A stretch of DNA of 48,587 nt. It comes from CAYPIE01 sp964410665 (GTDB taxonomy: Bacteria > Planctomycetota > Planctomycetia > Gemmatales > Gemmataceae). Location: positions 1-48,587 of the forward strand of contig CAYPIE010000045.1 in assembly GCA_964410665.1 (NCBI GenBank), written 5' to 3'. The position numbers and the translations under genes are program-made. Positions within the stretch are counted from its first letter, which is position 1, and every line of letters starts with the position of its first letter. Positions 18,036 to 26,629 of this stretch are shown here, one piece after another. A model generated the notes under the pieces. The model did no database searches, was not told the DNA's origin, and saw nothing but the letters and a program-made list of their open reading frames with translations.

Positions 18036-20756
18036 ATGCGCTATACTCCCGGGTGGATGCTGATCCTCACCAGCGTGTTCGCGTGGCCGGTGCTTGGGCA
18101 AGAGCCGGCTCAGGTACCGAACCTGCAACGCGAACAACAACAGCGGGTCCAGGACGAAGCCGAACGCATGGCCCGACGCATCCAAACCATGGTCCGGGTG
18201 CTCGATTACTACCAGCTCGATCAGCGTGAAGAACAGCGTTTGTTGCGTGAGACCGCCGCGCAACTCGAGGGCCTCAGTGCTCAGCAGATGGCAACGATCT
18301 TGACTCAGCTCGAACGCGCTGCGACCGCTTCGGATGACGCAACCCGTCAGGATGCGGAACAGAAGGCGTATCGTGAGCATCATGCGGTGGTCACCCGGTT
18401 GCAAGGATTGGTCGCTCGCTTTGCTACCCTGGATTCGCTCGATCAGGTGGCCGAACGCCTGGACAAGCTGGCGGATGCAGAATTTCACTTACGTCACGAG
18501 ACTATTGCTGTGGCTGAGGATGGACGTCGTCGCCGGCGAGGAGTCGATGCCTGGGTTGAGCTGGCCGACCGGCAGAAGCTGTTGGCCAGCGACCTGAAGC
18601 TCCTGGTCGATGCCCTGCGCAAGCTCGAACCGATCCTGGCCACGCCACAACAGGAACGCCTACGCGAGGCCAAGGGGCTCCGTCAGGGCCGGCAGATGGT
18701 CGAGGGCATGGAGACGGTCAGCGCCTTTCTCACCCGCCACGACCTCCACCGCGCCGCCCCCAAGCAAAACGAGCTGATCGATGAACTGCGTGCTCTAGCT
18801 CAAGCTCTGCGTACCCCTGCCGGCGACCTGGCCGCTCTGATCGAGGCGCGCGATCGTGTGGAACAAGCCTTACAGGAACAAGCACTCCTCATCGAACAGG
18901 CCGAGGAACCCATCCGCAGGGAGGACCTCAACGACATCCTTCCGGAGAACTTCCGCGGCGACGCCACCAAGTGGTACGCCAACCAGCTGGCCAACACCCA
19001 GACCCAGATTGAGGAACAAGCTCGCCGGGCCAAAGGGCTGTTAGAACCTCGGGTCGCTGAACTGGCCGAGCAACTCGCTCAGGCCCAGCAGGATATGCGC
19101 AAGGCCGAGGAGCGTTTGCGCAAGGAGAAGCACAAACAAGCGATCGAACCCCAGCTGGAAGCCAGCGCCAAGCTCGAAGCCGTGCGCACCGAGCTGAATG
19201 CCCTGATCGAGGCGGAGAAGGCGAATCGGACCGATCCCCTGGCCGCCCTCAAGGATCTGGCGGCCAAGCTTGACCAAATCCGCGACGATCAGGCCGAGCT
19301 CAAGTCTCAGACCGAGGGCCGTAAGGACCGGCCCGAACGAGCGCAGCAACTCAGCCCAAACCAGCAGGACCTACAGGCCCGGGCCGCCGAGCTCAAGGCC
19401 CGGTCCGGCCAGCTGACTCCGGAGGCGACCGAGGCATTGACCCAAGCCGAGCAGGCGATGCAACAGGCCCAGGCGGAACTCGCCCAGGCCCAACCCGTTC
19501 CCGCCACCAAGTCGCAGCAACAGGCGCTCAACGCCCTTGACAAGGCACAGGAGGCTGTCGACGAAAAGATGGCCGCCATCCAGGAACGGCGTGCAGCCCT
19601 GGCCGAGATGCAAGCCGCCCAGAAACAGTTGGACCAGCTCACCGATGCTCAGAAGCAACTTGCTCAGAAGGAACAGCAAGCCCGACGGCAGCCGGACCAG
19701 GCCCCGAAGCTGGCCGACGAGCAAGCCGAGCTGACTCCGAAGGCCAAGGCCCTGGCTCAGAAACTCGCCAAGAACGCCCCGGAGGCAACCGCCAAGGTGC
19801 AGCAAGCCGCCCAACAGATGCAACAAGCGGTTCAGAAGCTGAATCAGCAGCAACTGCCTCAGGCCGCTCAAGCGGGCCAGGACGCTGTTCAGCAGCTGCA
19901 GCAAGCGCAGAAAGCCCTTGCCCAAACCATGCAGCCGCTGCAGGCCCAGGAAATCGCTGACCAGGCGCAACTCCAACCAGCCCAAGTCCAGCCCAATGAA
20001 GCTGCCCGCCAGGTGGCCAAGGCCCTGGAAAAGGCGAAACAGGCTGAACAGGCGGCTCAACGATCCCAGCAAGCTGCCAAGAACGACACAACCCCTCCTG
20101 CTCAGGCGCGAGCCGAGTCTGGGCAAGCAACCCAGGAATCGCTCGAGGCCATCACCCAGGCCCAGGCGACGGCCCCCATCGCGGTGCAACCGCATCTGGC
20201 CCAGGCCCAGCAGCAGCTCACCCAGGCCAGTAAGCAACTGGTCCAGAAGAGTGTTGCTCAAGCCCAGCAATCCCAACAACAGGCCCAGGCCGAGCTGAAG
20301 AAGGCTCTGGCCCAGTTACATGCCGGGGCCCAGGCCATGGGGCAGCCGGCCAACGGCTCAGGCCAATCCGCCATGGCGCAGGCTGGCTCGAAACCCCGAG
20401 CGGGCAGCCAGCCGATGCCCGGGCAAGGTCAGGGAAGCACGCCCAGCCAGGGTGCCATGCCGGGGACTGGTCAAGGGATCGGTCAAGGGCCCAACGCCCA
20501 GGCCTCCAACAGTCAGGAGCGGAATCAGGGGCAAGGCGAGGGCAATCGTCGCCCCGACGGCAAGCTAAGCAACGACCCGTCGCAACTGCTCAACATCCGA
20601 GGCGAGGGCGGCTTTATCAACCTGCCACCCCAGCAACGCGCTCGCATTCGTCAGGCCTTGGGTTCTCGGTTGCCGCCGGAGTACAGCACCCAGATCCAGC
20701 AGTACTACATGAATATTGCCGGGGGCAAACCGGCTACGCGCTCCGGTGGTAAGTAA
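18036..20756 (+). CDS. Secreted Gln/Ala-rich coiled-coil protein
   Basis: A signal peptide (cleavage probably after VLGQ or VLG, residues 20-22) precedes about 760 residues of almost continuous coiled coil. Heptad-like AQ/QQ-rich blocks become more regular from about residue 330 to 770. Then come a flexible Gly/Ser/Gln segment (about 770-850) and a compact C-terminal piece (NLPPQQRARIRQALGSRLPPEYSTQIQQYY) that resembles the conserved tail of similar proteins in planctomycete MoxR operons. AAGGAG lies 7 nt before the ATG. It is the last gene of the operon. Role unknown; it could be a periplasmic structural or tethering element working with the vWA proteins. Confidence 0.75.
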   Translation: MRYTPGWMLILTSVFAWPVLGQEPAQVPNLQREQQQRVQDEAERMARRIQTMVRVLDYYQLDQREEQRLLRETAAQLEGLSAQQMATILTQLERAATASDDATRQDAEQKAYREHHAVVTRLQGLVARFATLDSLDQVAERLDKLADAEFHLRHETIAVAEDGRRRRRGVDAWVELADRQKLLASDLKLLVDALRKLEPILATPQQERLREAKGLRQGRQMVEGMETVSAFLTRHDLHRAAPKQNELIDELRALAQALRTPAGDLAALIEARDRVEQALQEQALLIEQAEEPIRREDLNDILPENFRGDATKWYANQLANTQTQIEEQARRAKGLLEPRVAELAEQLAQAQQDMRKAEERLRKEKHKQAIEPQLEASAKLEAVRTELNALIEAEKANRTDPLAALKDLAAKLDQIRDDQAELKSQTEGRKDRPERAQQLSPNQQDLQARAAELKARSGQLTPEATEALTQAEQAMQQAQAELAQAQPVPATKSQQQALNALDKAQEAVDEKMAAIQERRAALAEMQAAQKQLDQLTDAQKQLAQKEQQARRQPDQAPKLADEQAELTPKAKALAQKLAKNAPEATAKVQQAAQQMQQAVQKLNQQQLPQAAQAGQDAVQQLQQAQKALAQTMQPLQAQEIADQAQLQPAQVQPNEAARQVAKALEKAKQAEQAAQRSQQAAKNDTTPPAQARAESGQATQESLEAITQAQATAPIAVQPHLAQAQQQLTQASKQLVQKSVAQAQQSQQQAQAELKKALAQLHAGAQAMGQPANGSGQSAMAQAGSKPRAGSQPMPGQGQGSTPSQGAMPGTGQGIGQGPNAQASNSQERNQGQGEGNRRPDGKLSNDPSQLLNIRGEGGFINLPPQQRARIRQALGSRLPPEYSTQIQQYYMNIAGGKPATRSGGK

Positions 20757-20814
20757 GGCTTCTCCAGGCCAACGCCGGCACGGGAAGATCAGAAGGATCT
20801 GGCCAACCCTCTGC

Positions 20815-20843
20815 TTGAGTCCGCCTGCATTTCCGCGTAGGCT
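20815..20843 (+). promoter_or_regulatory. Possible sulfatase promoter
   Basis: TTGAGT (20815-20820) and TAGGCT (20838-20843) are 17 bp apart, 58 bp before the sulfatase ATG, in the 145-bp gap after the coiled-coil gene. The -10 match is weak. Confidence 0.28.
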
Positions 20844-20901
20844 GGGGCCACCTTGTTGTGGTCCAAGCCCCCCCGATTCGCCCGTGGAGGTTTTCGTCGC
20901 A

Positions 20902-22401
20902 ATGCGTTTTGCTACCCTGTTGAGCATCCTTTGGCTCATGACGGGTTCGCTGGCCGCGGCCGAGCAACCCAATATCCTGTTTATTTTCATGGATGACCAC
21001 GCCGCGCATGCCATCAGTGCCTATGGGTCGAAGATCAACAAGACCCCGAATATTGACCGCATTGCCCGCGAAGGCATGCTGTTTGAGAATTGCTTCTGCA
21101 CCAACTCCATCTGCTGCCCCAGCCGGGCCGTGGTCTTGACCGGCAAGCACAGCCACCTCAATGGCGTCCTCGACAACGGCGCCCGTTTTGACGGCTCCCA
21201 GCAGACCTTTCCCAAGTTGCTGCAAAAAGCCGGCTACCAGACTGCCATCGTCGGCAAGTGGCACCTCAAGAGCGAGCCGACCGGCTTCGATCACTTTGAA
21301 GTCCTCTACGGCCAGGGGCCCTACTACAATCCGCCGATCCGCACGCCTGAGGGGCGGGTCAAGATGACCGGGTACACCACCGACATCATCACCGACCGTG
21401 CTCTGGCCTTCCTGAAAGAGAATCGCGACATCGACAAGCCGTTCCTGCTCATGTACCAGCACAAGGCCCCGCACCGTAACTGGCAGCCGGGACCGAAGTA
21501 TCTGAGCAAGTACGACGGCGAGAACATCCCCGAGCCTCACGACCTGTTCACCGACTGGTCCGGGCTCGCCAGTGCTGCCAAGAAACAGGAGATGGAGATT
21601 GCCCGCCACCTGAACCCGAACGACCTGAAACTGGTCCCGCCCAGGAATCTCACGACCGAGCAGAAAGCCGCCTGGGATGAGGCGTACGGTCCCAAGAACC
21701 AGGCCTTCAAAGACGCCAACCTCAAAGGGAAGGACCTGGTCCGCTGGAAGTATCAGCGCTATATAAAGGACTACCTTCGCTGCATTGATTCGGTCGATGA
21801 GAACATCGGTCGGGTGCTCGACTACCTGGATGAGTCCGGGCTGGCCAAGAACACCATTGTGGTCTACACCTCCGACCAGGGCTTTTATCTGGGTGACAAG
21901 GGCTGGTACGACAAGCGCTGGATGTACGAGGAGTCGCTACGCATGCCCCTGTTGGTCCGCTGGCCCGGAGTGGTCAAGCCCGGTTCGCGCAACACCGACC
22001 TGGTGCAAAACCTTGACTTCGCCGAGACCTTCCTAGAAATCGCCGGCCTGGAGAGCCCAGAGGACATGCAGGGCCGCAGCATCAAGCCGCTGCTCGAGGG
22101 CAAGACCCCCGGCAACTGGCGGGACTCGATCTATTACCAGTACTACGAGTACCCGGCCGTGCACATGGTGCAACGCCACTGCGGCGTGCGTACCGACCGC
22201 TACAAGCTGATCCACTATTACCTCATCGATGAGTGGGAACTGTTTGATCTCGAGAAGGACCCCGAGGAAGACCAGAGTGTCTACGATGATCCGGAGTACG
22301 CCGACGTGGTTGCGCGGCTAAAGGAGGAACTGGACGTCCTGCGGGAGAAGTACAAGGTCAAGGATTTTCCCGAGCCTCCCGTGAAGCGAGGCAATCGTTA
22401 A
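20902..22401 (+). CDS. Secreted formylglycine-dependent sulfatase
   Basis: A signal peptide (MRFATLLSILWLMTGSLAAA) is followed by a type I sulfatase of 499 residues. Metal ligands D31/D32 (FMDDH), the maturation motif C71-C-P-S-R (C71 becomes formylglycine), the active-site K82/H84 (TGKHSH) and the C-terminal metal site around YTSDQGFYLGDKG are present. It hydrolyses sulfate esters, probably of a polysaccharide or small sulfated sugar in the periplasm or outside. GGAGG lies 11 nt before the ATG, the only start consistent with a signal peptide. It ends 12 bp from the stop of the convergent phosphatase gene. No formylglycine-generating enzyme is in the window. Confidence 0.93.
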   Translation: MRFATLLSILWLMTGSLAAAEQPNILFIFMDDHAAHAISAYGSKINKTPNIDRIAREGMLFENCFCTNSICCPSRAVVLTGKHSHLNGVLDNGARFDGSQQTFPKLLQKAGYQTAIVGKWHLKSEPTGFDHFEVLYGQGPYYNPPIRTPEGRVKMTGYTTDIITDRALAFLKENRDIDKPFLLMYQHKAPHRNWQPGPKYLSKYDGENIPEPHDLFTDWSGLASAAKKQEMEIARHLNPNDLKLVPPRNLTTEQKAAWDEAYGPKNQAFKDANLKGKDLVRWKYQRYIKDYLRCIDSVDENIGRVLDYLDESGLAKNTIVVYTSDQGFYLGDKGWYDKRWMYEESLRMPLLVRWPGVVKPGSRNTDLVQNLDFAETFLEIAGLESPEDMQGRSIKPLLEGKTPGNWRDSIYYQYYEYPAVHMVQRHCGVRTDRYKLIHYYLIDEWELFDLEKDPEEDQSVYDDPEYADVVARLKEELDVLREKYKVKDFPEPPVKRGNR

Positions 22402-22413
22402 CCCCGCAGATGC

Positions 22414-24414
22414 TTAGCAAAACTTGATCACCACGAAGGTGATGTCGTCATCCTGGTGGGCGTCCCCGCGGAACTGACGGACGTCGGTCGTGACCGCGTT
22501 GGCGATTTGGTCTGCCGGCCGGTCATGGTACTGTCTCAGAACGTCGCGGAGACGGTCTTTGCCGTAGATTTGGCCATCGGGGGCATGCGTCTCCCAGAGC
22601 CCATCGGTGCCGACTAAGAAGATATGCCCCGAGGAGAGTCCCTCCAGACGGATCTCCTGATACTGCTCCTCGGCCAGCAGTCCTAGCGGCAGGCCGTTCG
22701 ATCCAGGCGGTTCCGGAAAGGTGTCGCTGGTGGGGTCGTACAAGATCGGCGCATCATGGCCCGCACTGGCCAGGCGAATCCAGCCACCCTTGGGGTCGAT
22801 CACCAGCAGGATCATGGTCATAAACCGTTCGCCCCCAGTGTCCTTGACCAGCAGCTGGTTGACGTGGGTGAGCAACTGGCCGAGGGAACCCGGTTCGGCG
22901 GCGCGACTGCGCAAAATGCCCCGGGCGGTGGCCATCAACAACGCCGCGGCAATGCCATGCCCCATGACATCGCCGAGGACCACCACCAGTCGATGATCGT
23001 CGGTTTCGCGACGGAGGAGAAAATCGTAATAATCGCCGCCGGTTTCGTCACAATAGGTACTGTGGCCTGCCACATCTAGCCGGGGCACCGTGGGCGGGAT
23101 ATCCGGCAAGAGTTTCTGTTGGATCTCCATGGCCAGGTTCAGTGACTGACGAATGCGTAAGTGATCCTTCAGATCTTCGATCATCTGGTTGAGGGCTTTG
23201 GTGAGTTGATCAAACTCCCGATAGCCACCTACAGCCACAGGTTTTTCGAGATTGCCGGCACCGATCTCTTGCACGCTGGTTGCCAGCTGGGTCACCGGCC
23301 GAACGACGCTCCAGGACACCAGCACCCCCAAGAGTAGGGTTCCTAAAGCAATGAGCCCCCCCCACAGCCAACCTTGTCGACGGAGCTGGTTGACACCCGC
23401 CATTAACTCTGGCTCGGGTATGATGATCACGAGACACCAATCTATTCCCCATTCGTCGATAAACGGTTCGCGGATGAATGGCCATACCTTGACTCGATAG
23501 GGAGCACCCTGGACATGAACCCGCAACGCCTTGGATTCCGCCACTTGGGCAAACGACCCATAGGTGGTAACGATGGCTTGGGCGACGCCACTGAGGACGG
23601 AATCCTGAGCTTCTGTCGCCGCCACTCGGGTCTCGTCCGAGGAGAGGACCGGAGTTTTCGTAGAGCTAGCGAGGAGTTTGCCGTCGTTTTCAACGAGAAA
23701 CATAGTGCTGGACTGCGAAGGGCGGGCAGCACGAAGGGTGTACGCTATACTCACCAGCGGCACATCCGAACTGAGGACACCGACGAATCGGCCATCGGTG
23801 TGCCGAATGGGCCGAGAGTAGGACAAGCCTAGGGTGGTCTCTTCTTTACTCGCACGTTTCCAGGAGTAAATCGAGGTCCAAATCGGTCCATGGCTGTCGC
23901 GCGCTTCCTTAAACCATCGCCGTTCATGGGTGTTGTAATGTTCCAAATCCGCAAGCCTCTGGCCTTGATCGCCTTGAGATGTGAGATGGTACTGTTGGAC
24001 GGTTTCCTTAGGGGTCCTTGAATCTTTGATGGCCCACTCAAGCCCTTCTTCGTCGGGATAGCGAATCACCCAGGTAGCATGGCCATCAGCGTTCCCGAAT
24101 GTGAGAGAGTTGATCTTCGGGTTGGGAGCCACGAACTGCCGGAGGTTTTTCCGCCATTCCCGGAGTGAAGTAGGGTCCAGATCTCCATCGGCCAAGGCCA
24201 TCGCTCCTTGACGGGTAACCTGCACGCGCTGCGCGAGATAGTCGTTCACTTCATTTTCCACCCGTTCTCCGACCTGATCGACGATCTCACTGGTCAACGC
24301 ATCGATCGCGGTGTGGCCTTGCCACGCCGCCAGCAAGCTGAAACTAACAATGAGGACCAGCACGGGCAGGATAAACAGAATGGGACCAGTTAGGCGAATG
24401 GAGGGCAGTTTCAT
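22414..24414 (-). CDS. Cache-HAMP-PP2C phosphatase, downstream copy (RsbU/SpoIIE type)
   Basis: This 666-residue membrane receptor phosphatase has an N-terminal helix (about 10-30), an extracellular double-Cache-like sensor (about 35-330), a second helix (about 347-367), a HAMP domain, and a C-terminal SpoIIE/RsbU-type PP2C domain (metal motifs GGDYYDF and GDVMGHG, then VGTDGLWE and DDITFVVIKF). Such phosphatases dephosphorylate anti-sigma-antagonists in partner-switching control. The last 561 bp are almost identical to the neighbouring paralogue at 24530-26515, while the sensor halves have diverged strongly. No antagonist or anti-sigma factor gene is adjacent. Confidence 0.88.
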   Translation of the reverse strand: MKLPSIRLTGPILFILPVLVLIVSFSLLAAWQGHTAIDALTSEIVDQVGERVENEVNDYLAQRVQVTRQGAMALADGDLDPTSLREWRKNLRQFVAPNPKINSLTFGNADGHATWVIRYPDEEGLEWAIKDSRTPKETVQQYHLTSQGDQGQRLADLEHYNTHERRWFKEARDSHGPIWTSIYSWKRASKEETTLGLSYSRPIRHTDGRFVGVLSSDVPLVSIAYTLRAARPSQSSTMFLVENDGKLLASSTKTPVLSSDETRVAATEAQDSVLSGVAQAIVTTYGSFAQVAESKALRVHVQGAPYRVKVWPFIREPFIDEWGIDWCLVIIIPEPELMAGVNQLRRQGWLWGGLIALGTLLLGVLVSWSVVRPVTQLATSVQEIGAGNLEKPVAVGGYREFDQLTKALNQMIEDLKDHLRIRQSLNLAMEIQQKLLPDIPPTVPRLDVAGHSTYCDETGGDYYDFLLRRETDDHRLVVVLGDVMGHGIAAALLMATARGILRSRAAEPGSLGQLLTHVNQLLVKDTGGERFMTMILLVIDPKGGWIRLASAGHDAPILYDPTSDTFPEPPGSNGLPLGLLAEEQYQEIRLEGLSSGHIFLVGTDGLWETHAPDGQIYGKDRLRDVLRQYHDRPADQIANAVTTDVRQFRGDAHQDDDITFVVIKFC
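22417..22977 (-). repeat. Near-identical direct repeat, copy 1
   Basis: This stretch matches 24539-25099 base for base (offset 2122) except for one difference at 22960 (c against t at 25082). The first 543 bp are identical by direct reading. Similarity collapses at 22978. It covers the 3' part of the phosphatase gene up to its last coding codon. Confidence 0.95.
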
Positions 24415-24485
24415 GCGTTTGTTCTTCCAAAGGGCATCAAGCTGACGCGAGCGAAGCTGCTTCCAGATCGAAGGAAAAGGTTACC

Positions 24486-24514
24486 GGTTTAGTCACCTGG
24501 CATGGGGACGTCAA
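24486..24514 (-). promoter_or_regulatory. Promoter of the downstream phosphatase copy
   Basis: On the minus strand TTGACG (24509-24514) and TAAACC (24486-24491) are 17 bp apart. The surrounding sequence (CTTGACGTCC, CCAGGTGA) recurs at nearly the same distance before the paralogous gene, which supports function. Confidence 0.5.
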
Positions 24515-24529
24515 GTAATTGAGCACTGG

Positions 24530-26515
24530 TTAATGTTCGCAAAACTTGATCACCACGAAGGTGATGTCGTCATCCTGGTGGGCGTCCCCGCGGAACTGAC
24601 GGACGTCGGTCGTGACCGCGTTGGCGATTTGGTCTGCCGGCCGGTCATGGTACTGTCTCAGAACGTCGCGGAGACGGTCTTTGCCGTAGATTTGGCCATC
24701 GGGGGCATGCGTCTCCCAGAGCCCATCGGTGCCGACTAAGAAGATATGCCCCGAGGAGAGTCCCTCCAGACGGATCTCCTGATACTGCTCCTCGGCCAGC
24801 AGTCCTAGCGGCAGGCCGTTCGATCCAGGCGGTTCCGGAAAGGTGTCGCTGGTGGGGTCGTACAAGATCGGCGCATCATGGCCCGCACTGGCCAGGCGAA
24901 TCCAGCCACCCTTGGGGTCGATCACCAGCAGGATCATGGTCATAAACCGTTCGCCCCCAGTGTCCTTGACCAGCAGCTGGTTGACGTGGGTGAGCAACTG
25001 GCCGAGGGAACCCGGTTCGGCGGCGCGACTGCGCAAAATGCCCCGGGCGGTGGCCATCAACAACGCCGCGGCAATGCCATGTCCCATGACATCGCCGAGC
25101 ACGACGATGAGGCTATGATCCTCGGCCTCGCTCAGTTGCAGGAAGTCGTAGTAATCTCCTCCGGTCTCATCGCAATAGGTGCTATGGCCGGCGACATCGA
25201 GTCCGGGAATCGTCGGCGAGTCTTCCGGAAGGAGCTTCTGCTGGATTTCCATGGCTAGGCCTAAGGATTGTCGTAGACGCAGGCGATCCTTAAGCCCCTC
25301 GGTCATGCGATTGAGTTCGTCTGAGAGCTGGGCGAACTCGCGGTGGCCACCCACTGCCACCAGCTGGTCCAAGTCGCCATTGCCGATGCGGCGAACCGCA
25401 TTGGCCAGCCGGGTGACCGGCCGGACCAGGCTGCCGGAGACCACCAACCCTAGAAGGAGGGTGCCCAGTGCGATCACACCCCCCCAAAACCAGCTTTGCC
25501 GCCGCAGCTCATCAATCCCTGCCATGACCTCGGCTTCAGGCACGACCACCGCCAAACGCCAGTCAAGTTCCCAGGGGTTGCGTAACGGCCGTACCTCGAC
25601 ACGGTACCCCAATCCGTCTACTTCCACACGCATCGACTTGGCGGCCGTTATCGCGGCAAACGAACCCTCTTCCGCCACCACTTGTCGGGCCACTGCCTTG
25701 AGGAGCGGGTACTCGACGCTGGTGACCGCAATGCGCTCGTCTTTCTCGGAGACGACCGGGAGGTCGGCCGAGGTGGCGATCAGATTCCCGTTGGCTTCGA
25801 CCAAGAAGGCTGCAGCGTTGTCCGATGGCCGGGCGGCCTGTAAAAACTGCCCAATATCAATCAGCCCGATATCGGAATCGAGCACCCCAAGCAGGTGGTC
25901 ATCGCTCGCCCGGATCGGCCGGGCGTAGGCCAGCCCTAAGGTCGCTTGCCCGCCATTGCCACGGACCCAGGGATAAATGGGGCTCCAGGTCGGAGCGTTG
26001 GCAGCCAGGGCGGCTTGATACCAAGGCCGTATTTGGGGCTCATAGCCATACGAGCCAATTCGCTCGCCTAGCACCCCTTGTTCGCTTACACGATATTCCA
26101 CGATCTGCGAGCCGGTCTGGGCATCCTTGATGGCATACTCTAGCCCCAGTTCTCCAGGGTAGCGAATCATCCAGGTGGCATCCCCAGCGGGGTTGCCGAA
26201 GGTCACCGAGTTGACCGACCGATGAGCTGCCAGAATTGGATAGATAGTTGCCCGCCAGCTGCGTAATTCCTCGGGGTCCAAAGTACCATCGGCCAGCAGC
26301 AAGGTCCCAAGATCGGTCACCTCGACTGCCTCGGCGAGATGGGCGTTGACTTGCTGCTCCACCCGGGCAGCGACCTGATCGACGATTCGCCCGGTCAAGG
26401 TGTCCACCGCGCGGCGTCCTTCCCAGTCAGCCAGTAGACTGAAACTGGCCACCACCACGAGCACCGGCAGCATAAACAGAATAGGGCCCGTCAGGCGGAT
26501 CGAGGGCAAATTCAT
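24530..26515 (-). CDS. Cache-HAMP-PP2C phosphatase, upstream copy (RsbU/SpoIIE type)
   Basis: This 661-residue paralogue of the next gene has the same architecture: N-terminal helix, Cache-type extracellular sensor, second helix, HAMP, and PP2C phosphatase with GGDYYDF, GDVMGHG and DDITFVVIKF. The sensor half differs substantially from its neighbour, suggesting a different ligand. The catalytic C-terminal third is almost identical in DNA; it adds two residues (EH) before the stop. The start has no strong ribosome binding site, but the N-terminal MNLPSIRLTGPILF aligns with MKLPSIRLTGPILF of the other copy. Confidence 0.88.
   Translation of the reverse strand: MNLPSIRLTGPILFMLPVLVVVASFSLLADWEGRRAVDTLTGRIVDQVAARVEQQVNAHLAEAVEVTDLGTLLLADGTLDPEELRSWRATIYPILAAHRSVNSVTFGNPAGDATWMIRYPGELGLEYAIKDAQTGSQIVEYRVSEQGVLGERIGSYGYEPQIRPWYQAALAANAPTWSPIYPWVRGNGGQATLGLAYARPIRASDDHLLGVLDSDIGLIDIGQFLQAARPSDNAAAFLVEANGNLIATSADLPVVSEKDERIAVTSVEYPLLKAVARQVVAEEGSFAAITAAKSMRVEVDGLGYRVEVRPLRNPWELDWRLAVVVPEAEVMAGIDELRRQSWFWGGVIALGTLLLGLVVSGSLVRPVTRLANAVRRIGNGDLDQLVAVGGHREFAQLSDELNRMTEGLKDRLRLRQSLGLAMEIQQKLLPEDSPTIPGLDVAGHSTYCDETGGDYYDFLQLSEAEDHSLIVVLGDVMGHGIAAALLMATARGILRSRAAEPGSLGQLLTHVNQLLVKDTGGERFMTMILLVIDPKGGWIRLASAGHDAPILYDPTSDTFPEPPGSNGLPLGLLAEEQYQEIRLEGLSSGHIFLVGTDGLWETHAPDGQIYGKDRLRDVLRQYHDRPADQIANAVTTDVRQFRGDAHQDDDITFVVIKFCEH
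24539..25099 (-). repeat. Near-identical direct repeat, copy 2
   Basis: Partner of 22417-22977, in the same orientation, at the same place in the paralogous phosphatase gene. Recombination between the two would delete or duplicate 2122 bp and leave one intact phosphatase gene. Confidence 0.95.
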
Positions 26516-26584
26516 GCGGAACGTTTCCAGGTGTCTTCGGGAGGGCGGCAGCGGATCCGAGGAAGTCCGTGCCTTAATCCGTTG

Positions 26585-26614
26585 AATCTAGCTCACCTGG
26601 AACACGGACGTCAA
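26585..26614 (-). promoter_or_regulatory. Promoter of the upstream phosphatase copy
   Basis: TTGACG (26609-26614) and TAGATT (26585-26590) on the minus strand are 18 bp apart, 70-99 bp before the ATG. It corresponds to the promoter at 24486-24514, with shared CTTGACGTCC and CCAGGTGA segments. Confidence 0.5.
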
Positions 26615-26629
26615 GCAAGCCCACGGCAG

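Noticed and set aside
19371..20279. 302-codon antisense Leu/Gly-rich frame
   Set aside because: It is the reverse reading of the CAG/CAA/GCC-rich coiled-coil gene. Repetitive composition alone explains it.
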